Below are positions 1-5,527 of a stretch of DNA of 8,616 nt, one piece after another. Within the stretch, counting starts at the first letter, position 1. The number at the start of each line of letters is the position of its first letter. The stretch comes from Myxococcales bacterium (GTDB lineage Bacteria > Myxococcota > Polyangia > Fen-1088): the NCBI GenBank assembly GCA_003153875.1, contig PMBY01000474.1:433-9048 (forward strand), given 5' to 3'. The position numbers and the translations under genes are program-made. Under the pieces are notes generated by a model that worked only from the letters and a program-made list of their open reading frames with translations, searched no databases and was not told the origin of the DNA.

Positions 1-119
1 GCAGTCCAGGGCGTCCATCCCCAAAGCTCGCGCATGGCAAGCAACGGATCCCAGGCCCAGTCGTCGGTGCGGCTCCGTGTGGAACCAGTTGACGGATTCC
101 TCACAATGAGTGTTGTCAT
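1..119 (-). CDS. Hsp20/alpha-crystallin small heat-shock protein, N-terminal part only
   Basis: ATP-independent holdase chaperone that would bind unfolding proteins in the cytoplasm. The minus strand has an uninterrupted frame from the ATG at 119-117 to the left edge, about 39 codons, so the alpha-crystallin domain itself is outside the window. The visible N-terminus reads MTTLIVRNPSTGSTRSRT and is followed by WAWDPLLAMRELWGWTPW. A WDP...MRE/LW...W pattern after a short polar leader is the typical start of class A and myxobacterial SP21-like small heat-shock proteins. The start is well supported: a GAGGAGG Shine-Dalgarno lies about 8 bases upstream (minus strand, 128-134) and a plausible promoter precedes it. 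The gene diverges from the HAD phosphatase gene at 253. The family call rests on the short N-terminal motif only. Confidence 0.72.
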   Translation of the reverse strand, partial: MTTLIVRNPSTGSTRSRTDDWAWDPLLAMRELWGWTPWT

Positions 120-252
120 TTTCGCTTCCTCCTCGTTTGTGCATACAGGTGATAGACACGCGTTTCCCGACGTCAAGCGCTCGGCCAGCCGTGACAAGAA
201 CCCACGCAACGAACGGGGCGCCCATCGTCCACAAGTGCTATGAGACAGCGTT
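120..252. other. Divergent intergenic region, hsp20 / HAD phosphatase
   Basis: This 133-base spacer separates two divergent genes. It holds the hsp20 Shine-Dalgarno and candidate promoter on the minus strand. I could not identify a convincing promoter or Shine-Dalgarno for the plus-strand gene starting at 253. An open plus-strand frame at 34-243 crosses this spacer and the hsp20 start; its product resembles nothing and I treat it as chance. Confidence 0.6.
149..176 (-). promoter_or_regulatory. Candidate housekeeping promoter for the hsp20 gene
   Basis: On the minus strand there is TTGACG (plus-strand 171-176), a 16-base spacer, then TATCAC (149-154). These are 5/6 and 4/6 matches to the sigma-70 hexamers. 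Transcription would begin near 142 and leave a short leader containing the GAGGAGG ribosome site. The preceding C (CTTGAC) also resembles a heat-shock sigma -35, but no CCCCAT-type -10 is present and I see no CIRCE inverted repeat. Predicted from consensus only. Confidence 0.45.
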
Positions 253-810
253 GTGATTCAGGCGCTTATCTTTGACTGCGATGGAACCTTGGCTGACACC
301 ATGCCGGCCCACTACCAGGCTTGGCTGGAGGTCTTGCGGCCACACGGCATCGAGTTTTCCGAGGATCGCTTTTACGCCATGGGCGGCATGCCCACGGACA
401 AGATCGTGGTCGAGCTGTGCGGTGAGGCGGGCAAGTGCCTCGACGTGAACGCGTTGGTACGCGAGAAGGCGATGGCATTCGAGCGCAAGATCGGCGAGGT
501 CAGGCCCATCGCGAAGGTGGTGGAGGTGGCGCGCGCGAGTCGAGGCCAGTTGCCCATGGCCGTGGCCTCGGGCGGTCAGCGCCGCATGGTCGAGAAGACC
601 CTCGCGCAGATCGGCGTGCTCGACTGGTTTCCCGTGGTGGTGACAGCCGAGGACACCCGCCGGCACAAACCGGAGCCTGACGTGTTCCTTGAGGCCGCGC
701 GTCGACTGAGCGTGAGGCCCACCGCTTGCACAGTTTACGAGGACACCGACTTGGGCCTGGAAGCCGCCCGCCGCGCCGGCATGCGATGGGTGGACGTGCG
801 GCGGATGTGA
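253..810 (+). CDS. HAD-superfamily phosphatase, beta-phosphoglucomutase/YqaB-like
   Basis: Cytoplasmic haloacid dehalogenase-fold hydrolase of subfamily IA, 185 aa, probably removing phosphate from a sugar phosphate such as fructose 1-phosphate or a damaged metabolite. All four HAD motifs are visible. Motif I is DCDGT at residues 8-12 (nucleophile D8, acid/base D10). Motif II is ASGG with S106. Motif III is K139 in RHKPEPD. Motif IV is the acidic pair E163-D164 in YEDTDLGLEAARRAGM. An alpha-helical cap lies between residues 15 and 85. The start is GTG at 253, chosen because it puts motif I at the usual residue 8; no Shine-Dalgarno is evident. The gene stands alone, divergent from hsp20 and convergent with the zinc-ribbon gene. 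The aspartate after FDCDGTLADTMPxHYxAW resembles E. coli YqaB more than phosphoglucomutases, but substrate cannot be fixed from sequence. Confidence 0.9.
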   Translation: MIQALIFDCDGTLADTMPAHYQAWLEVLRPHGIEFSEDRFYAMGGMPTDKIVVELCGEAGKCLDVNALVREKAMAFERKIGEVRPIAKVVEVARASRGQLPMAVASGGQRRMVEKTLAQIGVLDWFPVVVTAEDTRRHKPEPDVFLEAARRLSVRPTACTVYEDTDLGLEAARRAGMRWVDVRRM

Positions 811-818
811 AAGCAAGA

Positions 819-839
819 GGGGCGACCGGCGGTCGCCCC
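819..839. terminator. Bidirectional stem-loop between convergent genes
   Basis: A perfect 9-bp GC-rich stem (819-827 pairs with 831-839, GGGGCGACC/GGTCGCCCC) with a GGC loop sits in the 35 bases between the stop codons of the HAD gene (810) and the zinc-ribbon gene (846). On the minus strand it is followed by TCTTGCTTT, a weak U-rich tract. On the plus strand it is followed by GAAAATC, so it is not a canonical intrinsic terminator in that direction. The position between convergent ends and the stem strength support a transcription-end role for both. Confidence 0.75.
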
Positions 840-845
840 GAAAAT

Positions 846-1919
846 CTACTTCGCCCCCGTTTCGATGTCCCGGGCCGCGTTGGCCACGCCTGCGCGTGCC
901 GCCATGTAGTCGTTGACGGTGAGGAGGAAGCCTTCCAGATCTTCCTTCTTCTTGCCCTTGCGCGACCGCTTGCCACAGCTCTCCCAAGCCTGCAGCTGGC
1001 GCGCTTCCTCCTCGAAGATCAGCTTACGCGTGGTCTTCCAGGTGGGGACCGACTTCGGATTCACCTTGGCCTCTTTGTCCGCAACGCTCACCAGACCGCC
1101 ACAGTCGGCGCGCACCTTGTCCATGAACGCCACTGGATCCTTCTTGAAGCACTGGTCGGCCAAGAACTCGAGCAGGGCCTGGGCATCTTTCATCTTGGCC
1201 AGACCGGGAACCGCACAGTAGAGGAATTTCTCAAAGGCCACCGCTTCCGGCGTGGGGTCCGGGGTCGAGTGCCAGGCGCTGCCGGTCTCCTGAATGAGCT
1301 GGTCAACGTCCTTGACCGAGCCGCGCTTCTTGATGTTCTCGGCATAGTCCTCCAGACCTGACTGCAACTTGGGCAAGATCTCGCGGTATTTGTCGATGGG
1401 GCCCTGAAGTTCAACCGGGGCGTCCCGCAACCCGCCGAAGGCCTGGCGCGCGCGTTCCATCTTGGGCACGCACTCGGTGGTCAGATAGTCGGAGAAGGTT
1501 TTCTGCTGGGTGAAGTAGGCCGACTCGATCTGCCGCTGGAACTGCTCGGCCTTCTGGAAATTTCCCACGTCAACCTGGCTCGCCATCACGCAGTTCCAGA
1601 ACGCTCCGGTCTCGCGTTTCTCCAACTCGACGAACTTTTCGGCGTAGTTCAGTTTCTCCTGGGCGACCGCCTTGCGCCTGCGCTCCTTCATTTGCAGGTA
1701 CCCTAGCGCGACCACCACGACCGCACCGATGGCAAGGACGATCATTCGGTTGCGCTTGCGAATCGCCTCACGCGCCGCCATCTGGCGCGCGTACTCATCC
1801 ACGCTGTCGATGGTCGGCGGCCCGGCCGCGGCCACGGGGGCGGGCAGGGGAGTACCGCACTTGGAGCAAGTGGTGGAACTGGGAAGATTCTGGTGCCCGC
1901 ATTTCTCACAGGAAACCAT
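846..1919 (-). CDS. Zinc-ribbon, single-membrane-helix protein of unknown function
   Basis: I do not recognise this 357-aa protein beyond its architecture. Residues 4-21 form a C4-xx-C7...C18-xx-C21 zinc ribbon of the short double-zinc-ribbon type. A Pro/Ala linker follows, then one hydrophobic helix at about 59-76 (MIVLAIGAVVVVALGY), flanked by basic clusters on both sides. The rest (about 80-357) is charged and largely helical, with coiled-coil-like stretches near 85-140. Outside the ribbon there are exactly six cysteines: C110, C150, C235, C257, C273 and C315. An even number suggests disulfides in an extracytoplasmic domain, but the flanking charge does not settle topology. The ATG at 1919 has a strong AAGGAGAG Shine-Dalgarno a few bases upstream. 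It is the third gene of the minus-strand block, 44 bases after the processing protease, which suggests a role in the cell envelope. Confidence 0.88.
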   Translation of the reverse strand: MVSCEKCGHQNLPSSTTCSKCGTPLPAPVAAAGPPTIDSVDEYARQMAAREAIRKRNRMIVLAIGAVVVVALGYLQMKERRRKAVAQEKLNYAEKFVELEKRETGAFWNCVMASQVDVGNFQKAEQFQRQIESAYFTQQKTFSDYLTTECVPKMERARQAFGGLRDAPVELQGPIDKYREILPKLQSGLEDYAENIKKRGSVKDVDQLIQETGSAWHSTPDPTPEAVAFEKFLYCAVPGLAKMKDAQALLEFLADQCFKKDPVAFMDKVRADCGGLVSVADKEAKVNPKSVPTWKTTRKLIFEEEARQLQAWESCGKRSRKGKKKEDLEGFLLTVNDYMAARAGVANAARDIETGAK

Positions 1920-1963
1920 CGTGCTCTCCTTTTGGTTAGCGCGGCGCGTTCGGCGTCGCAGAA

Positions 1964-3274
1964 TTAGCCCTTTTTAGCAGATTGCTTCGAAAAAACGGCC
2001 CACGATTTTAGGTAGTCGAGCGCGACCTGAAGTTGATGGTCGGTCAGGCGTTTCCGCTCTTCGGGTTTCTCGCCCTGCTCGTTGCGCAGGTGACGTTCCA
2101 TGTTGCGCTCGCGGACCATCTCGGCGTCACCCCCATCGGGCGCCGGGGCCGTGGCCTCCACCACGACGTTGGGTGTGATGCCCTGGCTTTGGATGGAACG
2201 GCCGCTAGGGGTGTAGTAGCGCGAGACGGTGAGCTTGAGCCCGCAGGGCTTGGCCCCGCAGCCATCGATGGTCATCACCGTCTGCACCGAGCCTTTGCCA
2301 AAGGTCTGCGTGCCCATGACCACCGCACGCTGGTGATCTTGCAGGGCGCCGGCCACGATCTCGGCCGCCGACGCAGAGGCGCCGTCGACCAGGACCACCA
2401 TGGGGAAGCCCAGCCAGGTGCCGCGCGTGTGCGCCATCTGGCGGTCCATCTCTTTGCCGCCTTTGCCCACGGTACGCACGATGAGACCCTCGGACACGAA
2501 CCGGTCAGCCACTTTGACGCCCTGATCCAAAAGCCCGCCTGGGTTGTGGCGCAGATCCAAGATGAGTCCCTTGATGCCGCCCACAGAAACGCTGCGGGTC
2601 TGGATGTCCTGCAGTCCCTCCAAGACCTTGGCGTCGGTTATGGCCGAGAACAGGCGCAACTTGATGTAGCCGTAGCCGTCGTCGAGCATGCGCCACTCCA
2701 CCGCCTTGACCTCGAACTTCTCGCGCCGGATCTTGAAGGTGAGCGCGCGCCCGCCGCGACTGATGACCAGCACCACCTCGCTGCCCGCCGGGCCCTGGAT
2801 GCGCGCCACGGCGTCGTTCCAGTCGAGCGGCCCGGCCTCCACGCCGTCGATGCGGTCGATGACGTCGCCGGACTCGATGCCGGCGCGGAAGGCGGGCGAG
2901 CCCTCGATGGGCGACACGACCACGAAGCCCCGCTTACGCTTTTCCAAGTCGATGCCGATGCCGGTGATCTCCGCGTCGCCTTCGGTTTCCTTCTTCAGGC
3001 GGTCGTATTCCTCGGGATCCATGAAGCGCGAGTGGGGATCCAGGGCTTCGGTCAGGCCGCGCGCGGCTCCGTACATCAACTCGGTCTCAGGGACGTCCTC
3101 TACATAGTTGTTTTCGATATAGGAGAGCACCTTGGTGAAGACGCCCAGCTTGTGATACGGGTCGAAGCGTCCTGCGCGACTGGGTCGACTGACCACCATG
3201 CCGCCGGCAAAGGCACACAGCCCGGCCAAAGCGAAGAGCAGGATTCGGGATCGGGGAAGCAGATGGTGCCGCAT
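1964..3274 (-). CDS. ctpA: S41 carboxy-terminal processing protease with PDZ domain
   Basis: Serine endopeptidase of the CtpA/Prc family, 436 aa, acting in the periplasm on C-terminal tails of envelope proteins or murein hydrolases. The N-terminus has a basic start followed by a hydrophobic segment at 11-28, either a signal peptide or a membrane anchor. A helical region (about 38-98) carries the family pattern YVEDV...LDPHSRFMDPEEY. A PDZ domain spans about 100-180 (GIGIDLEK...SPAFRAGIESGDVIDRIDG). The protease core has the LILDLRHNPGGLL segment (237-249). Catalytic S302 lies in DGASASAAEI and catalytic K327 in GTQTFGKGSVQT. The Ser-Lys spacing of 25 and Q331 four residues after the lysine match characterised family members, so the enzyme looks active. 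The C-terminal tail (about 375-436) is charged. Start is ATG at 3274 with no clear Shine-Dalgarno, 41 bases after the MBL-fold gene, consistent with co-transcription. Confidence 0.95.
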   Translation of the reverse strand: MRHHLLPRSRILLFALAGLCAFAGGMVVSRPSRAGRFDPYHKLGVFTKVLSYIENNYVEDVPETELMYGAARGLTEALDPHSRFMDPEEYDRLKKETEGDAEITGIGIDLEKRKRGFVVVSPIEGSPAFRAGIESGDVIDRIDGVEAGPLDWNDAVARIQGPAGSEVVLVISRGGRALTFKIRREKFEVKAVEWRMLDDGYGYIKLRLFSAITDAKVLEGLQDIQTRSVSVGGIKGLILDLRHNPGGLLDQGVKVADRFVSEGLIVRTVGKGGKEMDRQMAHTRGTWLGFPMVVLVDGASASAAEIVAGALQDHQRAVVMGTQTFGKGSVQTVMTIDGCGAKPCGLKLTVSRYYTPSGRSIQSQGITPNVVVEATAPAPDGGDAEMVRERNMERHLRNEQGEKPEERKRLTDHQLQVALDYLKSWAVFSKQSAKKG

Positions 3275-3315
3275 GGGCGGGGATTATGGCACGATTGGAA
3301 GGAAGTCAGTGCGTG

Positions 3316-4092
3316 CTACTGGTAGCGCAGCACCACGGTCTCGGCCGAGGGTCGCGAGCGAAGCCCGGTGATGGCCAGTCGGGTGCCGGTCTCGTGCCGC
3401 ACATTGGATCGGCCAGCCAAGAAACCGTCGACGGTGGCCAGTTCCTTTATGGTCAGCGGGTCGGTGTGGTAGTGCATGGGAACCGTCACCAGACGCGGGC
3501 GAATCTGGTCGACGACCTCGGTGGCCTTGTGCGCGTCCACGGTCCACACGCCGCCCACCGGAACCAGCACCACATCGACTGATCCAATGGCAGAGATCTG
3601 CTCGTCGGTCAGGATGTGGCCCAGATCGCCCAGGTGCGCGATGCGCACGCCACCCACTTCGAACACGAACACCGTGTTCAGGCCGATCTCGGCGCCCTTC
3701 TTGTTGTCATGGTACACGCCGACCGAGCGGATGGAGATGTCCTTGACCTTCTCGTCGATTTTCATCCAGCCCTTCTTGTCGGGCGTCAGCCCGCGCAGAA
3801 TCTTGGGCTTGCCGCGCACCAGGGCCACGTTGTTGTGGTCCGGGTGCTCATGGCTGACCGTGACTGCGTCGGCGTGCAGGTCAGCCGGCGGCAGGTAGCC
3901 GATGTTGCTGGGAATCGGATCCATCACCACGCGGGTTCCGCTCGCGCTTTCCAGCAGAAAACACGACTGGCCGTACCAGGTCAGGTAGGCCGCCGGGCGT
4001 GGCGCTGCGTGAGCCACCCAAAATGATCCCGCAACCAGCAAGGCAGCGCCGGCCAGCAAGGCCAGCACAAGACGTCGCGGGGATTTCCTCAT
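3316..4092 (-). CDS. Exported metallo-beta-lactamase-fold hydrolase (UlaG/UPF0173-like)
   Basis: Metal-dependent hydrolase of 258 aa, first gene of the minus-strand block. Residues 1-29 look like a Sec signal peptide: basic MRKSPRR, then a hydrophobic core at 8-22, then a VAHAA cleavage site near 26-30. The product is therefore probably periplasmic, which is unusual because many UlaG/UPF0173 relatives are cytoplasmic. The fold signature is present: LTWYGQSCFLLE at 37-48, D58, the HxHxDH motif as H81-E-H83-P-D85-H86, H128 in VYHDN, D156 in HLGDLGH, and H207 in PMHYHT. These are enough ligands for a di-metal site, so it looks catalytically competent. The family includes L-ascorbate-6-phosphate lactonase and uncharacterised hydrolases; the substrate cannot be assigned. 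There is no Shine-Dalgarno upstream of the ATG at 4092, which leaves a leaderless start possible. Confidence 0.88.
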   Translation of the reverse strand: MRKSPRRLVLALLAGAALLVAGSFWVAHAAPRPAAYLTWYGQSCFLLESASGTRVVMDPIPSNIGYLPPADLHADAVTVSHEHPDHNNVALVRGKPKILRGLTPDKKGWMKIDEKVKDISIRSVGVYHDNKKGAEIGLNTVFVFEVGGVRIAHLGDLGHILTDEQISAIGSVDVVLVPVGGVWTVDAHKATEVVDQIRPRLVTVPMHYHTDPLTIKELATVDGFLAGRSNVRHETGTRLAITGLRSRPSAETVVLRYQ

Positions 4093-4233
4093 GGACCCAC
4101 GTTAGCCGCGGGTACCGGTCCCTGCAAGGCAATGCCGGTGAATCTGGGATGCGGAGCAGGGGACCGGAGCAGGCGCCCGTGCGCGGCGAGCGCATGGGCA
4201 CCTCTGTACCCTAGGCCCACAACCGGCTAACAT

Positions 4234-4279
4234 CCCATCTGTTTTCCCTCGGGTATGGGGGACATGGTTGACAGATGGG
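4234..4279. repeat. Inverted repeat overlapping a -35-like hexamer, possible operator
   Basis: CCCATCTGT (4234-4242) and ACAGATGGG (4271-4279) are exact reverse complements separated by 28 bases; one flanking pair (4233/4280) could extend it as a wobble in RNA. The right arm shares ACA with a perfect TTGACA at 4268-4273 on the plus strand, so a protein bound to the arms would cover a -35 box of the heptose operon. As RNA it could form a long hairpin with an additional inner pairing between TTCCC and GGGGGA. Function is inferred. Confidence 0.45.
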
Positions 4280-4296
4280 GCGTTATCGGACATCTC
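4268..4296 (+). promoter_or_regulatory. Weak candidate promoter for the GDP-heptose operon
   Basis: TTGACA at 4268-4273 is a perfect sigma-70 -35 hexamer. At a 17-base spacing the -10 position reads CATCTC (4291-4296), which matches TATAAT poorly, and no better hexamer lies at 16 or 18 bases. If used, it would need activation or a sigma factor with a different -10 preference. The operon start is about 75 bases further on. Confidence 0.28.
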
Positions 4297-4372
4297 GGAG
4301 ACGTGATGACACGTGGAGAAAAGCGGGTTTGTTCGTCCTATGCACCAAGGGAGCGCCTGACGCCATAGCACC

Positions 4373-5524
4373 ATGAAAATCAGCCACGTCACCACGTACT
4401 GGCCAACCGCCAGCTTCGGTCACACGCACTACACCGAGAACCTGATGCGGGGTATGCGCGTCCACCAGCCGGAGAAGCACTACATTCTTGCGGCCCATCC
4501 GGCGGCTGCGGCGGACACGGAAGAATACCAGTGCATCCCCTGCTACCGAATCGACCAGGACTACGTCGAGGGCATCACAGCGGCGGCGAAGCAGGTGCAG
4601 CCCGATGTGGCGATCATTCAGTACTCGCCCGATTTCTTAGGGGACGACAACCGGCTGCCCCGGCTGGTCGCCAACCTCAAGAAGCTCGGCATCCATCCCG
4701 TGGTCAACAGCCACTCCATCTATCAAGAGAAGCAGAAGGTGGGCTTTCTGCCTGGCCGCACGGCCGCCGATCTGGATCGGGCGCTGGCCGAGCACGCGTC
4801 CCTGATGACGGTGCACTCGCGGCGCATGCAGCGCGATCTCTTGGCGCGCGGGATTCGCCCGGAACAGGTTGTGGTGCTTCCCCATGGCAGCAAGTCCATG
4901 GAGCAAAGCGACAGCGGCGAGAGCCGGCGCAAACTCGGCATTCCGGCCCATGCGAAAGTCGTCCTGTTCTTTGGCTTCATTTGGCTGGGCAAAGGGATTG
5001 ATTTCCTGCTTGAGGTATTCGCCAAGGTGTCCCGGCGGGTTCCCGAGGCCTTCCTGTACATTGGAGGACACACCCGGCATCGGCGCTATTCGGCCTACGT
5101 TTCCTATCTCAAGGCGCGTGCCTGGTGGCTGGGGGTCGGCGGGCGCTGCAGTTTTTGGGGCGGGTTCGTGCCCGAGGACATGGTTCCCGTCATGTACTCG
5201 GCCGCTGACGTGGTGGCCATGCCCTACCGCCAGGACTACAGCTCAGTCAGCGGGGTCGTGCACCAGACCTGCGGGATGGGCAAGTTGATGCTCTGTTCGC
5301 GCATCTCGAAATTCGATGAGGTAGAAGAGAGCATCGATCCGGCTCTCACCGCCGCACAGGACGATGTGGATGCCTGGACCGAAATCCTGGTGCGCCTATT
5401 GACCGACGTCGCATGGGCCGCCGAGATGAAGCGGAAGATCAAAGCCTTCGGGGAGGCAACCAGCTGGTCCAACGTGGGCAAGATGCACCTTGAGGCCTAT
5501 GCGCGGCTCATGGGAGGAAAGTAG
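4373..5524 (+). CDS. GT4-type glycosyltransferase (group 1 family)
   Basis: Retaining GT-B-fold sugar transferase, 383 aa, that would use a nucleotide sugar to extend a lipid-linked or surface glycan at the cytoplasmic face. The N-terminal acceptor domain opens with MKISHVTTYWP and a G-containing loop (FGHTHYTENL, 15-24). The first domain ends with VNSHSIYQ (111-117) and TVHSRRMQRDL (146-156). The donor domain begins after LPHGS (169-173) and contains FFGFIWLGKGIDFLLEVF (199-216), the usual nucleotide-binding strand and K207, then GFVPEDMVPVMYSAADVVAMPY (264-285). The region equivalent to the E-x7-E motif reads YSSVSGVVHQTCGMGK (289-304): the glutamates are replaced, as in some divergent GT4 branches. 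No membrane helix is seen. ATG at 4373 gives the family N-terminus; no close Shine-Dalgarno (AAGGGAG lies more than 15 bases away). It is 3 bases from hddA, so it probably belongs to the heptose pathway. Confidence 0.88.
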   Translation: MKISHVTTYWPTASFGHTHYTENLMRGMRVHQPEKHYILAAHPAAAADTEEYQCIPCYRIDQDYVEGITAAAKQVQPDVAIIQYSPDFLGDDNRLPRLVANLKKLGIHPVVNSHSIYQEKQKVGFLPGRTAADLDRALAEHASLMTVHSRRMQRDLLARGIRPEQVVVLPHGSKSMEQSDSGESRRKLGIPAHAKVVLFFGFIWLGKGIDFLLEVFAKVSRRVPEAFLYIGGHTRHRRYSAYVSYLKARAWWLGVGGRCSFWGGFVPEDMVPVMYSAADVVAMPYRQDYSSVSGVVHQTCGMGKLMLCSRISKFDEVEESIDPALTAAQDDVDAWTEILVRLLTDVAWAAEMKRKIKAFGEATSWSNVGKMHLEAYARLMGGK

Positions 5525-5527
5525 GGC

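Larger units (their letters stand above)
4093..4372. other. Divergent control region between the envelope block and the heptose operon
   Basis: These 280 bases separate the two divergent transcription units and contain no recognisable gene. From left to right they hold a near-palindrome GGGTACCGGTCCC at 4110-4122, upstream of the MBL-fold gene, and a 9-base direct repeat CGGAGCAGG at 4152-4160 and 4165-4173. An inverted repeat (4234-4242 with 4271-4279) overlaps a TTGACA. A small hairpin ACGTG-ATGA-CACGT lies at 4301-4314. A 37-codon open frame, 4255-4368, ends 4 bases before the glycosyltransferase start but lacks a Shine-Dalgarno. I found no JUMPstart/ops element. Confidence 0.6.

Noticed and set aside
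34..243. 69-codon plus-strand frame at the left edge
   Set aside because: It lies opposite the hsp20 start, covers the hsp20 promoter and has no ribosome site or homology signal.
238..987. 249-codon minus-strand frame across the HAD gene and the end of the zinc-ribbon gene
   Set aside because: It runs through the terminator hairpin and opposite the HAD motifs; the product is low-complexity and without a family.
3284..3300. TGGCAC-containing sequence resembling a sigma-54 promoter
   Set aside because: The -12 TTGC element is absent (GATTGGAA follows) and on the plus strand it would direct transcription into the antisense of the MBL-fold gene.
2033..3325. 430-codon open frame on the plus strand opposite the processing protease
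   Set aside because: It is antisense to a gene with complete PDZ and S41 motifs; its translation is rich in H, D, A and R with no domain signature, as expected from GC-rich third positions.
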